Below are positions 12,004 to 25,358 of a stretch of 64,000 bases of DNA, in pieces (the stretch's first letter is position 1; each line of letters opens with the position of its first letter). A program made the position numbers and the translations under genes. Source of the stretch: Labia minor (taxonomy: Eukaryota > Arthropoda > Insecta > Dermaptera > Spongiphoridae); assembly GCA_963082975.1 (NCBI GenBank), contig OY720344.1, positions 81,828,053 to 81,892,052 of the forward strand, in the 5' to 3' direction. The notes below the pieces were generated by a model that worked only from the letters and a program-made list of their open reading frames with translations, made no database searches and had not been told where the DNA came from.

Positions 12004-13129
12004 ATATATATAGAAATATTTATATACAAGTATGAGAATCTATAATCTATATTCTATAATATATAATATATAGCAAAAATATATTTAATTACTAAAAAAA
12101 ATTTTCTCTGGAAGGAAATAAATTCCATTTTAAATATTTTATACAAAAAAGGCATCTTGATATTAACAACTATTTTAGAAAGTCTTAAATTTTATTATTC
12201 GTCTAATGATTTCTAATTTAATTTTTCTTATTTTACATGATACTTTGATTAAATTAAGGGTGGTTCTAAGAGGAAATTGATAAAATTGAATTGGGCCAAC
12301 TATCAAATAATTAGGTCGAATTTAATATCATCACATCCCCTTATTATATTTTCAATTTTAACTAAAGTAGAAAAGAAAGGTAGGAGTGGAAGGGAAATTA
12401 GATCTAAATTCTTATTTTAAATTTATATAATTAAAAAATAACGATTGACATTTCAATTAATCATATAATTTGCCTAACAAATTTTGAATTAATATATTTA
12501 TAGTATGGACAAAAGCAAATTTATTATATAGTAAATTAGTCAAAAATGTCCAGGTATTTATTGTTATTGAACATTTATATTACTTTTCTACTTAACAGAT
12601 ATATAAAAATTATTTATTCCTATATGGCATGTGTTCATAAGCATATATTGTTCCCTTCCTGGGTGCATAATTTTGGAAATATTAAAAAAATTTAAAATTG
12701 TATTCAGCATTTATTTGTTACCTGGAATTATAACATTTTTACCTACATATATTTCAAATATATCATCTATTCAATAAATTCCATACAATTGAGAAATTAT
12801 CTTCTAACTTGTCCTACAATCAATTCTTTATGTTTTAAATTTCCTAACATCACTATACAATTACATTAAAACATTTTAAAAATATTATATTTCAATTAAG
12901 AGAATTTAAAACAATTTAAAACTCAAGTTCCAATCAATATACGTAATCACTTTATACATATATTTATATATATACACATTAAAGCAAATGAGGTTTATTG
13001 ACCGAACACATCATGAATCTAAATAAAAAATAACTACAAAATTTGATAACTTTTATTTTTAAATTTAATTATCCAAAAATTTAAAATAAATAAAATTTTG
13101 AATTTTTTTTCAAATAGATAAAAAATTAG
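12004..13129. other. AT-rich spacer, no gene seen
   Basis: No open frame or repeat that I can name. Confidence 0.6.
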
Positions 13130-13696
13130 CTGGAGTGTCTCCACTCGACTATCTCGCAATTTGAATTGGATTAAATAACATATATTATATTTAAATGATA
13201 ATTAATTATAAATTAAAATCAATAAATAATATTTATTAAACCAGCGCATGTTTGGCTCTTTGTTGATGGCACCACGTCACGTGTTGGCGAGTGAGATTTG
13301 CAGTGTTAAAAAATTAATTCTGGTACTTTCAGCGATTCAATCAAGCTGAAATTCTATATATAGCAGTTTTAGACAATTTTTAATCATGTGAAAAATTATC
13401 AAACATATATCTTTATTTTTACGGTTACTCTAGAGAAAAAAAAATCAAAAGGTTCCGGTTGAGCTACATTTCTCAAAAGTTGATAGAAAACTACGAATTT
13501 TGAATAATGCCCAAGTACCAAATTTCATTATTCTAGCTCAAACCGTTTTTTCGTAATCTTGTCTACATACACACACACGCAGACATTTTTCTCAACCTTA
13601 GTGAAAATGATTCAGGAACCTTCAAAACCTATAAAAACATCAAAATCTCAACATCGAAAATTTTCGTGATCGCAATACTATCTCTGGTGAGATAGT
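13130..13696 (-). mobile_element. Family A Helentron-like element, copy 3
   Basis: Full-length. It has the hairpin end CTGGAGTGTCTCCA followed by ACTATCTCGC, the CACGTCACGTG block (13273-13283), a short AC microsatellite (13567-13578), the CGAAAATTTTCG palindrome, and the end palindrome with one base change (CTGGTGAGATAGT). It is in the same orientation as copies 1 and 2. Confidence 0.85.
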
Positions 13697-14360
13697 AAAA
13701 AATAGATTTAAAAATAAAATGAGGTATAATTTTATAAAAGTAAAGATGGAATAGAAATGAATATGAAAACAATAAGAATTTTTTTATTTATTTTGAATAA
13801 AATAGTTTAAAAGAGACTGAAACTAAGACTTCTCTCCTATGTACAATTTTTGGATATAAATGAAATATAAACGTGATTCAGCAATGAATGATTTTTAAGT
13901 GAGGCGAAAGATCGAGTCATTATCAATAGAAAAGTAGAGTAATATTGCGTTGATCAAATTGACTCATTTTGTGGTGGGTGCTGCTTATGACAAAAGGGCC
14001 TTCAATCGAGAGGTTAGGCAGTAAAAATCGTTTGGAACTTGTTTAGTCAGTCGTGTTCTAAATAATAGCCTCCGGATAAGAAGCTGAATAGAGCATGTTC
14101 CAACAATCTACAGAAGTCAAGTTGAAAATAGTCGATTTTTATTTTACAACCAGTTATTTATTCAATTAAATATGATTAATTCATTTAGAAAAGAAAAAAG
14201 AAAAAAAACAGACAAAAGAATAATAATTAAATCCCAACATAGATATATGTAATAATAGTAATAATAATAAGTCAATCAAGACAATTTAGGCAAAGAGAAT
14301 TGTTTCAGGGAATTTGAAAATAGATTTCTTAGTGTAAAATATGATCTGTGGAAAAAAATG
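13697..14360. other. Spacer, no gene seen
   Basis: Slightly less AT-rich at 13880-14110, but with stops in all frames and no motif I recognise. Confidence 0.5.
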
Positions 14361-14885
14361 GACCTGTGACCAGGCACAGAACCGACCGACGGCTTGAAAT
14401 AAATTAATTTCCAAACATTATATATATATATATATATATATACATAAAGTATAAAAAAAAATTTTTAAAACTTGAATTAAAATGACTAAATTATATTATC
14501 TTGGTTTTTATTTTTAGTTTAATTACTTAATAATTAATTACTGCTATATTTTAAGTGAAATAATTTGGAATCTTTGAAAATAAAATTAATACTTTGTAAA
14601 CTACCACTTGCGGTTTCCGGATATACACTAAAAGTTGATGAATTCGTGGTACTGATGCATTAAGTAAATATACCAAATTTTATCAAAATCCGTTGAGCCG
14701 TTCAAGCTATACATGTCTATACGGACACACAATGGACGGACGGACGGACAGACGGACAAACATCATGCTAAAAATCCTTTTTTCTGTTAAGAAAATTCAT
14801 GATTCGTGGAGATATGTAAAAAATCTCCTCATGTGAAATTTGGTGTGAAAGCAATACCTTCCTTACTATCTTCGGTCGGTAAAAA
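14361..14885 (-). mobile_element. Family B Helentron-like element, copy 1
   Basis: The left edge has the hairpin CTGTGACCAGGCACAG then ACCGACCGACGG. The right edge is TTCGGTCGGTAAAA, the inverted repeat without a hairpin. Inside are a (TA)n run near 14420-14441, the text AAAATCCGTTGAGCCGTTCA typical of insect repeats, and a GGAC/GGACA microsatellite near 14727-14757. This is the family A layout with unrelated sequence. No coding frame. Confidence 0.8.
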
Positions 14886-16159
14886 ATAAATCACCAGAGA
14901 TATCTCAAAATAATGTTCTAAAATCGAAGAGGTTTTTGTGGATATGTACTAGACAGAATATCGATAGAAAAACCAAATGGTAAAAGAGTTGGTAAATCAA
15001 GAAAAGAATTGGGAAAAATAAAAATTGTATGGATATTGTTGTGTTGCGGCGTAAACCTTGTCTAGTAAAGACACAAAGATGAATAGATAATTGAAGGAAT
15101 AGAAATTTAAAGTTAGATAATATTTTAAGTAATTAATTATATAAGATATTGTTATGCTTAGCATTGTATTGAATCTCATCTAGAATTTATGTAATAGCTA
15201 TATCGATGTGTTATTTGACCTGATTGTTATTGACGTCTAGAATTATAGGAAAATAATAAAATACAAATAATTTGTCATATCATTTACATCACGAAATTAA
15301 TTTTAAGAAAAATAGAAAAAAAAATATTAATTGTAATTTAATTTTAAGAATAACAACACCTAAAAAATTAATTCGTTAGTCCTCTCAATTTAGATTGTTT
15401 ATCTTTATGTTGTGATAATTTAACTTAAAAACTTTCTTTGTCTTCCCCATTCCATTCTCAATGATGTAATTAAGTAATTAATGAGTTAGGGCTACACAGT
15501 GACCCTTTCTATAATAATTAGAGACCGTGACAGATTTAATTTGGTGAGTTTGTGGGACCAAAGTTGGATTGTATTTTTATTCGGAGCTGACTTCGTGGCC
15601 TGCCACTTTTCTTTGTTTGGGGGCCCCGTAACGAGCTCGAATGACAAACCTTAATCTCGCTATCCTTCAGAAAAAACAACAACAAGATAAGAGTGTCAAA
15701 GAAATACAAAACTTTTCTTTTTCTTTTACTTTACGAGTTCATTTTTAGCTTTTCTTCATTTTCCACGACTTCTAATTAAATAAAAACATAAACAACATCT
15801 TTCAAATCATTAATTTTTTTAAAACAAAAAATTATAACTGAACATTTTTCATTTATTTTTTGTCAATCATTACATTTCAAATACAATGTGAAAGTGTTAA
15901 ATTATATTACATTCATGAGTGGCTAATCCAATTTATTTTTCTTAATATCAATCTATACAAAAAATAGTGATTAGTAAATAATAATAGAATAATAGAAAGG
16001 AAAAAAAGAAAATCTAATAAATCTATATACAAACAATTTCAATTAATTTTTACTATTATTTAAAAAAGTTAATACAATATCAAAGTTTTTGAAAATAATT
16101 AAAATAAAATGAATAATAAAAAAATATAAATAAAAACCATAAAAATATATAAATTTATC
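14886..16159. other. AT-rich spacer with one GC-richer island
   Basis: The open frame at 14997-15179 on the minus strand is AT-driven. A GC-richer island at about 15530-15680 ends in TATCCTTCAG but shows no coding frame. It could be a conserved non-coding element; I cannot test that here. Confidence 0.45.
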
Positions 16160-16385
16160 TAGATATATATATATATATTACATGGACTTTAAAGTCCCAG
16201 GATTTTTTAATAGGTGACGCCACTAGAAAATGAACATGACTCATTTCGAGAGGCTCATCTGTCACTAGTCTATGTATGAAGTTTCATGACATTTCGTCCA
16301 TACGTTTACAAGCTACAGCCGTTTGAGTGACGCTACTTTCGCCTTCACACATATATGTATATGTGTGTATGTGTGTGTGTGTGTA
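16160..16385. repeat. Possible further interspersed repeat
   Basis: It contains GGACTTTAAAGTCC (a palindrome), then GTTTCATGACATTTCGTCCA and TACAGCCGTTTGAGTGACG, and closes with a TATGTGTG microsatellite. This 'tttcatgac...agccgttt' style resembles families A and B, but only one copy is in the window. Confidence 0.4.
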
Positions 16386-19300
16386 GTTATAAAAAAAATT
16401 AATTATAATTTTCAAATAAATGGTATTACCAGATGATACAGTCTATTAAGGGACAAGTATAATTATGTGTTTATTTTGTTATAAAAATAAGTTAACTTAA
16501 AAAAATATATTCGTATATGAAAATAAACACATGAAAAAATAATAAAAGTATATTTCTATAAAATAATGAGGTTGTTCATTATTTTTTATGTACTTATCTA
16601 AAATGAATTAATTAGTAATTGTTTATTAATTGTTTACATATTTGTCTATTGATTATTATCATTTAAACTTTTTTCCCATGTGAATATTGAATAATAAATA
16701 AATATATTTTCATATTTATACATGTCTAATTAACCAATATGAAAAATAAATAAGTATTTCATTTCCAAAAAATTTAAGTTCATTTTATATTAATTGATAA
16801 AATAGTGAGTGCTTCAATGCAATTTTATAGTTTATACTTATTTATATAGTGTTAGAAAATGATAAATATTTGAAATATTTGTTTTGTATAAAATGTGAAC
16901 GCCTTAAAGTTATCTAACTAACTAAAATTCATTATATTATATGCTATAATAAATAATTCTGCAAATAAAAATGTTTGAACTACATATTTAACTTTTCCAT
17001 TTTATAATGGTACATACAATTTGGATCCATGTTCAATTTTATAATGATAATTTTCGAAATGAGTTGAGTTAATGAAACTTTATATTTGAAAGTACATAAT
17101 ATACCAAATATATATGGGCAGAATGCTAAGTTAATTCAAATAGATGATTCAAATATATATAACATAAATTATAATGGTATACAAAAACTATTAGTTCAAC
17201 TAAGTAATTTAATTAATTTTTAATTTGAAAATTCAATTAAAATAAGAGATAGTTTAATCGAAAATATATTGATGTTTACTTTTTTTTTCAATCTATGAAT
17301 AACAAATTTAACAATGAATTTTTGTTTCCTAAAATAATAAAAGAAAATAAAATGAAATAAAAATTATTTTTCTTCTTTAAATGGTAGAATAAATTAATTA
17401 CCCCTCATCTTAGATAAAAAAAATGCTATTAATAGAGTAGAACCACTTTAAAAGGACAAAAATATTAAATAAAAAAAAATATAATAATAAACGATCAAGT
17501 AAAATATGAATTAACTTTCTTTTCACAAGAGTAAATTTAAATTCAACAAGCCTTAATTAACATCTCTATTAACTTTAGACATTTTTCCCTTCTCCTTAAA
17601 TAAAACAAAGGTCAAATATTATTAGAATAAAAATGCTTTAAATAAATTCTATTGTTGAAAAAGATAACTAAGAGAAATATTTTGTTTATAAATTAATCTC
17701 AATTTTGTTTTTTGTTTTTATTTTTATAAATTAGATGTAATTAAAAAAATGTAAATTATCTTCCAGTTATTTACTTCTTAAATTATGTTTAATAAATAGA
17801 AGAAGAGATTTATATATGTTTTATATCAGAGAGTGGTGAAAAAAAAAACTCATGATTAGGATAAACAAAATAAACGGTTAATTATACTAGAGAAATATAA
17901 CTTGGCTATCACAATTCATTTAGTAAAAAGAAGGTGGAGTGAGAATGGTGAGTTGAAAAGCCTTCATGTTATTTGATATTTAATTTCAAAACTTTAAATA
18001 GCAATTAGTTATTTAATCTGAAAGGTAGATCGGATTGGATCGCCATTGTGAAAAGTAGAGACGAAAGGCCAAATGAATTATGGAGTTTTTTGGCATATTC
18101 AGCGATAAGAATTGATGGATTGCATGCGATCCACCTGACCAATGGAGGAGAGAGGAGGGAGAGAGTGAGGTGAATAAAAAGGGAGAAGAAGAAAATGAGA
18201 TAGAAGAGGGTGGAGAGGGTGGAAGGTAACTCAAATTGCATCCTTCTGGATGGAAACTCAATTGGGCCACACGAGTGAGGGAGCAAATCAAAAAGTGCGA
18301 TCTCCATTGGGAAAGAAGCAGCCCCTTTGCTACACGGAAATGAAATCATTCAATTTTGGAAACAAGAATGTCGAATTTTATCAAAATTGTGTTTGTATTT
18401 CGCTTATAACAAGAGAGAGTACGATTCGATAAGTCGAATAAACGAATGAAATTTAAAATAAAAGTTGGCGAATTCTTAATTATTATTCTTTCAATTGTTG
18501 GGAAGAAATTCAAATTTTAAAATTTACCTAAGCTACATTTGGGATGTTATTTTACTCACAGTGTATTTTTTATTTAAGTTATATGTAATTTTTTTATTCT
18601 AAAAGAATAAATAATAAATCATACTATCTTTTATTTGATAAGGTTGGTGGAAAGGTGAATATAAGGGAATTAGAAGAGAATATTAATTGAATGGAGGAGA
18701 TTAGGAAAAGATTGATAAATAAACATTATTACCAATTCTGATTATTATTATTATATCATATGAATTGATAAAAATAAAGCAGACTAAATATAAAAATAGA
18801 ATTTAAATATAAGTAAAAAAACAACAACAAATGAATTAATGTAAAAATATTTCATCTAAAATTGAAATAAAAAAAAGAGAATATATAAACTATTTTGGGA
18901 AAATTTCCGCAAATATACATATGAATAGTATCAATTTAAATTCAACAGGGTATGTTGGAAACGTTAATTAATTCATTCCTTTAATATCAGAAAAATATAA
19001 ATATATAAATAAAAATAAATACTAAAAATAAATCAAAATCAAAACAATTTATGATTTGTACAACTTTATAAATATTTATATAACATTCTGGGGGTGTTAG
19101 GGTTGTAAGTTGTAAGTATAATAAATGGAATTTTGAATTGATAAAGACACTTGTTTTTTTTTTAAAAAATTACTTCTTTTATGCTTTTAAATAAAAAATA
19201 TAAAAATGATTCATTTCACCTTACATACAGGTTTGTATAAATCCACTCACGAACTGAGTTGTTTTTATGTAAACAAGTGAAATCTTTTTAAATTGAAATA

Positions 19301-20610
19301 TATATATATAATTTCTGTTTTCAGCTTATAATATATATATATATATTAAATATTTAAATTTAGAATATTAATTTGATGAAGCGTACAAAATTAATCTCTC
19401 TTTTTTGGATTTACCAATGAGGGTGAAATATTGAAGGAGAACATATTTGGAATTTATAGAATAATAATCGCCCTGAAGATGTTTACTAATTTTGTTGATA
19501 AAGTAGGTAACAAAATAATTAGAATATACAAAATAAAGTCAGCCTCTAAACATAATTTCTGAGATATAATTAAGATATTAATAATATGCTAACGAGTTTA
19601 GGGATAAAATTTCATTAGATACTTGTAAAAGGATTTAATTTCACAATTAATTGGTTTCAGGATAAAAATATAATGCTATTCGTTAATAAATTGAAAAAAA
19701 AAAATAAAGTTTCAATGAAAATATTACAGATGGTTATCAATTGGTCTTTGAAGAGAACTTCAATTGAATTCTAAGTGTTTAATCAATGTTTGAGACGAGC
19801 AACACGCTCATAAAGTTTCCATAGGGTTTCATCCAAGTTTTACAAAGTGATTCTGATTCAATAGATAGAAAGAAAGTCATTCACTCGATTTAGAACTTTT
19901 TCGATTAAATTCGTTTACGTGATGATGTAAAAATCAATTAACAATTTTTGTAAACACCTTACAAATCATACAAAGAAAGTCTGAAGAAGGAAAATTGATT
20001 CATTAAAAGGGAGAGGGAGGGGGATAAGTGATGATTCATTGAAAATGGAATGAATGTGAAACGAAGGGAAAGAAAATTACTATGAAGAGTCGAAATGAAG
20101 AAAGTAATCGAACATGTACAAAGGAAACCAATGTTTTATTCTGTAAATGTAATATATGTATTAAATAAATGTTACCTTGCGTATAAAAACTCATAATATA
20201 TATAAATAAAAGTTTGAATCATTAGTTCTATGATTTCATTAACATTTTCAATATCATTGTAAATTTAATAAAAATAAATAATTGAATTAAAAATGTGTTG
20301 GAAAGTAAAATTGGTATCATTTATTTTATAAAGAGCTGTCTTTTTCAATAGATGATTGATAAATTCCAAATCACAATATATATATATATTGGAACTATAT
20401 GTGAGTATTCTAAATTAATTTTTGAATCAATGACTGGAAAATTAAAATATTATTTTATATGAACCAATTTACATTTAAAAAAGTAAATAATAAAATATAT
20501 TTAATAAAAATGATATGATTCAGAAATCAAGGAGAGGGAGGAATAAAATAAATTTTGATATATGAGGATTTTTTTTTCTATAAATCAAGAATATAATCAG
20601 TTTCTCTTTT
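16386..20610. other. Long AT-rich spacer with one GC-richer island
   Basis: About 4 kb of AT-rich DNA. The only island is about 18030-18330; overlapping open frames on both strands there come from a purine-rich tract (GGAGGGAGAGAG) and look non-coding. No repeat family recognised. Confidence 0.5.
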
Positions 20611-20700
20611 TACTATCTCACCAAATTTTCGATGTCGAGATTTTGATGTTTTTATACGTTTTGAAGGTTCCCGAGTCATTTTCGCTAAGGTTGAGAAAAA

Positions 20701-20734
<34 letters not shown>

Positions 20735-20740
20735 TGTGTA
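20611..20740 (+). mobile_element. Family A fragment, copy 5 (5' end only)
   Basis: It begins TACTATCTCACC and then skips straight to AAATTTTCGATGTCGAG, so the GAGATAGT arm and GCGATCACG are deleted. It continues to GTTGAGAAAAAT and ends in an expanded (TC)n(TG)n microsatellite. Everything 3' of the microsatellite is missing. The open frame across it is incidental. Confidence 0.75.
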
Positions 20741-22759
20741 TTCTAATTTTTATCAAGTAGCTTCCCAATGTTGTTGAATTTTCTCAATATAGGAAAGAAA
20801 ATACGAATGCTAATTCAAGCATAATTTACTAGTTTTTATTGTCATTATATGTATCGTCATACCACATAAACACGTTATTTCCAATTTTAATTAATTATTA
20901 TATTAAAATTTCGAACTCAAGAAATAAATTATTATAATATTTTTATTTATTCTTAAATGTATATTATATTGTATATAATCACATTCGGTATTACATAACA
21001 ATTTGTTGTGAATACAAAATGTTATTTTAACATATAGAATGTTTAAAAAATAATTTCCAATATCATTTTGTTTAGAACCCAAAATTCAACATAAAATTAA
21101 TTATTTTGAAATATTATTTATAAATTAGAATTTTTTTTTGATGGAGTGGCAAGAAAGGAAGAAATTAAATTACAAGTCGAATAAATATTATTTTTATCTA
21201 TAATTAAATAAAATATAAATTATAATGAATAATCAATTATAAATAAATAAAATATTTTTATGAAATAAAAACGTTATTTAAAAATAAATTAATATTGATT
21301 AAAATAGCAAGTGAGATATTTTATTATTAATTTAATTGATAAAAATTCAATAAATGGATTATTTTTGACAATTATAGATTGTTGGATAACAGTTAATTAA
21401 GAATTTCTAGGAATACTTAGGATTAAAAATATAAATATAAATTTAAAATTATAATTATCAATATATATATAATCTTTATTTTTTTAAATTTACATATTAA
21501 TTATGTTTTTTAATTATTTCTTAATAAATTGAATGCAGTTTTGATATATATATTATATTGTCACGATAGATATATTCAATTTTTGAAAAATTTATTTAAA
21601 TTGAATTACAATAAATAAAATGAAAGAGTAATTTTGAAATTTTTAATCTTTTACAACACAATCGAAATGCTTTTAGTAATAATTAAGAAATACGACGAAT
21701 AAGATGATCCCGCTGGCGGATAAAATGGTCGACGAGACAAAACACAAAGAACGAACGATACACACGAGAAGGGTGAGGAACTGTGCAGACAATGGCCAAC
21801 CAAGGTCTTCAGAAGCACAGCTGGACGGGATCAGTCAGTCAGCCAGCCAGTCAACAAACCATGGGCGCCTCCACACACCAATCACCCAACCGATTCGATC
21901 ATCTAATATCAATGCAATTCCAACAAAAAAAAAGGGGGGGGGGGGCAGCTGTTGATTCAAATTAGAAAAAAATTCTCCAATTTCTTTTATTGAATTCGTT
22001 TTTTACTAGATTGAAATGAAATGAAAAGTGTCTGTCTCCTCTGTCACCTTATTTTTGTGGTTTAAATATGAATCACGCTCCGTTTTATATAAATTTATTG
22101 TGAATTATATTTTTCCAAGTGTTAATATTAGACGATTCCGTCATTTTTATATTATCTAATTCTTGATAGGAGATAAGAAGATAAGCCAATGAATTGGTAT
22201 TTCACTATAAATTAAAAAAAAAATAAGTATTTTTGTAATTAATTAATTTTTTTTCAGAATTTATAACACGAAAACTTTTTTGTATTTTAACATTTTTCAA
22301 GTTTATCTAAATAAATAATCAAATCATTCTGATATCTCTATGATTTATAATTTAAATTTATTTAAACAAAAATCAAAAATAAAACGAAAAACAACAACAT
22401 TGACAATTTCTTTTATATTTAAATAAAACGAAATAATATTCTCTTTCAGATGTTTCTTTTAAAGTGGATGAAAGAGATGTGAATCCCTCCTCTTTTCATA
22501 TATATATGAATAATTAAAATTAACCGCGTCTGGCTGTATGTCTAACTGTAAGCAGCTAAATCTCGAGTCAACATGAACTGATCTAGATAATAAGCTTCCG
22601 TGGTTCGTGTAATATGGTGGAGGCGGGTCCAAATTCTGAATGAGTCCTTGGATTTATCCTCGGGAAATTTATAGTTAATTCTACCATTTCCACCCACGCT
22701 TGAAGATTAAATAACTTGAGAAGAAGATCGCTTGATCGTTAGTGAATTGTACATGAGAA

Positions 22760-22800
<41 letters not shown>

Positions 22801-23587
22801 GGAGGGGGAGGGGGGAAGGAAAATGAATCAAGAACAAACAAAATGTAAATCATAACTATGGTGTCAAAAAAGAAACAAGAAAGAAATAGACTATAAGAAT
22901 TCATCATAAATATCTAATAAATTAAAAAACAACAAGATAATATAACAAGAAAATGATGTCAGAAATTGATAAGGAAAAATATCATCTTCATTTATAATTA
23001 GAATATGATTGATAATATATTAAATATTACACATATTTTAAAAACCTTTGCTAATAAAATAATTGATTTTCAATGATTTAAAGAATCTACAATTTTTTTT
23101 TTTTTTTACTTATTAGAGATGACGATAGAATGACAATTTTGTAACGCCTTTATCGCGAAAAATATAGGATAATAATAAATAAAATTATTTTGGGAATATT
23201 ACATGGGAAATTTGATGTTATTTAATTCAAGTCGTTATATATTAATTGTAAAAAAAATTTACTTTTTTTGTAAAAGAGACAAAAAAGAAAAATTTCAGAA
23301 AATGATCAAATTTATTTTAATCTAGAAAGAAAAACTCAGATTTAATATTTAAGAAAAAAGAAAAAGCCAGTGTGGAAATATATATATTTAATTATTTTTT
23401 TCTTATAAATCCTTTCAGATAAAATAAATAATAAAAATATAAACATGAAAATTGTTGTATATTAATATTATTTAGTAGACTAATAATAAAGCCTTTTTCT
23501 ATTAGCAGGGGTAGGTGTTGGTTAATTGTGTTTTGATAGCATTTGTCTAAAATCTAAACTATTCAGTCACTGATGCCGAATCACACA
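20741..23587. other. AT-rich spacer with GC-richer islands
   Basis: Islands lie at 21700-21955 (two overlapping open frames, CAGTCAGTCAGCCAGCCAG repeats, then a G run) and 22525-22700. A long (TA)n run occupies 22761-22797. No recognisable protein or RNA. Confidence 0.45.
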
Positions 23588-23860
23588 ATGCCAAGTTACA
23601 CGATTGAACAGCACGTCCAATTGATAAAACTTTATTATCTAATGAATGCTCATAATGCAATCATTGAGCAAGGTAAGTCCAATTTACAGTAGGCAGTTGT
23701 CGCATTCACAAAAAGGTTTGGTTCTAATTTTGGACCGGTATCATTTGGCCCGTACATTTTTTGAAAACATATCCAATCTATGGGGGAGGGTCCTTTAAAA
23801 GTGGAACTGTCAGGACCGTGACACCGTGAGAAGATTTGAACGATCTTATATTCCATATAT
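23588..23860 (+). pseudogene. Degenerate mariner/Tc-type helix-turn-helix (DUF4817-like)
   Basis: From the ATG at 23588 the + strand reads MPSYTIEQHVQLIKLYY, a good match to the start of the helix-turn-helix domain found at the N-terminus of many insect mariner/Tc-like transposase genes. The frame stops after about 34 codons. A shifted frame resumes with VVAFTKRFGSNFGPV, matching the family's conserved 'F...FG.N.GPS' stretch, and weaker traces run to about 23860. Stops and shifts make it dead. No catalytic DDE domain follows and I could not find terminal repeats. The 128-codon minus-strand frame over this region is its shadow. Confidence 0.55.
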
Positions 23861-24973
23861 AATGGCATATAATGTCCTTTAAAAAAAAAAAAAAGTATTT
23901 TGTTAATATCACAATATCTACCTGTTCTTACTGAAAAACCCGTTATATTATATAACGAATATCTTAAAGATAGGATGAAGTTTATTGAATCTAGTAGAAT
24001 CCTAAAAAGGAAGATGTCAATGTCCTTGGTTTCCAAATAACAACATCCGATGCCAAATGATATCTGTTGGTGTTCATTTATATAGAATTAAAACAATAAG
24101 AGGGAAAAGTGAGAAGTACATATTTGTTTGGGAGGGAAATAAAATCTCGTGGGGAAGGGACCAGCATCATCTTGTGATTTTCTCTCTTGGCTTTTGGTCC
24201 ATTAACAAAACGGATGCTGGCGGACAAACAGCCCAAGAGGATGCGGGCAGGTGTGCGCTCAACCTAATGGATACCCTCCCTCCTTTGTCCCCCTCCCCCG
24301 CCGCCCCCACCCCATCAGACCAGATGGCTTCTTGCACCTGCTTTGTCTGAGATTGACTTCAATTTCTTTAAGATTTCACACAAGATATATAATTCTTAAG
24401 ACATAACAAGAAAATCATTGGAACAATGATGTCATCTAAAGCCGGTTGGGGTTTTTGCATGCAGGTTATTTTCAACGGTCAGTTGGAGAAGGCAACAAGA
24501 CGTCGATTCGATTAAAAAGAAAAAAAAAATGATAATTTAGAATGAAATTCTATAAAATAATATAAACATAGGAAAAAATTATATATATATATATATAAGA
24601 TCGTATAGTATTCGTATTATATAACGAATTAAATATACTTTTCAAGGTTGTATTCCTCTATCAGGAATGTTATTTATATTATTTTACTTTTTTATAAATA
24701 TATATACAATTGTGCAGATTTAATATTTTTTTTTTTCAAATTAAGCAGAAATTAGAAAATAAAGAGTATATTAGTGTTTTTAAATCTTTTCATGTAAAAA
24801 TAATATTATTAATAATTAATTTTAAAGAAATCCAAATTGTCGTAAGTCTAAAAAAGCGCCTAATTTTATCAATGAATGTTTTTAAATAGTTAATTTACTA
24901 TTATAAAATGTATTTATATTTTTTGGAATTAAGATCAAAAACCGTAAAAAAATAAATGTTTAAAAAATATTAA
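23861..24973. other. Spacer with a GC-rich patch
   Basis: A C-rich patch at 24200-24350 gives a 97-codon open frame from 24057. The predicted protein is low-complexity at its end (PPLSPSPAAPTP) and looks like translated simple sequence. The rest is AT-rich. Confidence 0.45.
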
Positions 24974-24975
24974 TA

Positions 24976-25356
24976 GGGTAAAGCATACAGTCGTTGGCCC
25001 CCTTAAGCAACACCTAGCAGTTTTTAATGCATATTTGGGCAAATTGCGGAACAATGTGTTTCAAATTAGGTTTTTCAGAACATAGATACTATGAGCATTT
25101 TAATGAATTAAAAAAAAATCATTTTCTCATGACATTTTCAATAAGCTTTTTTAAAAAAAAAAATTCTAAAAATACAGTTATTGGCCCCCTGTTATGGTTA
25201 TTGGCCTAGGTATTCTATAGTGATTATACAACCATACAACCAACGATTACATAACCATAGTGAATAGTGCAATTTTTAAAATAAAAATCTCTTATTAGTG
25301 TTTTAGTGATAGGGGGTCAATGACTGCCTCGGGGCCAACGACTGTAGCCGTTACCC
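24976..25356. mobile_element. Family C terminal-inverted-repeat element, copy 1
   Basis: The left end is GGGTAAAGCATACAGTCGTT and the right end, read inward, GGGTAACGGCTACAGTCGTT; both continue GGCCCC. TA flanks each side (24974-24975, 25357-25358), suggesting a TA target duplication. The interior repeats the motif as ACAGTTATTGGCCCCCTG at about 25176. No coding capacity. Confidence 0.75.
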
Positions 25357-25358
25357 TA

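Noticed and set aside
18005..18349. Overlapping frames of 114 and 92 codons on the minus strand and 60 on the plus strand
   Set aside because: All lie over a purine-rich simple-sequence tract, and competing frames of equal quality suggest non-coding DNA.
22761..22797. Long (TA)n and other simple runs as signals
   Set aside because: Microsatellites are everywhere in this AT-rich DNA and carry no specific meaning here.
23650..24036. 128-codon minus-strand open frame
   Set aside because: It is the antisense of the decayed mariner-type fragment on the + strand and has no domain of its own.
24057..24350. 97-codon frame ending in a Pro-rich stretch
   Set aside because: The Pro-rich end is translated C-rich simple sequence; the rest has no match.
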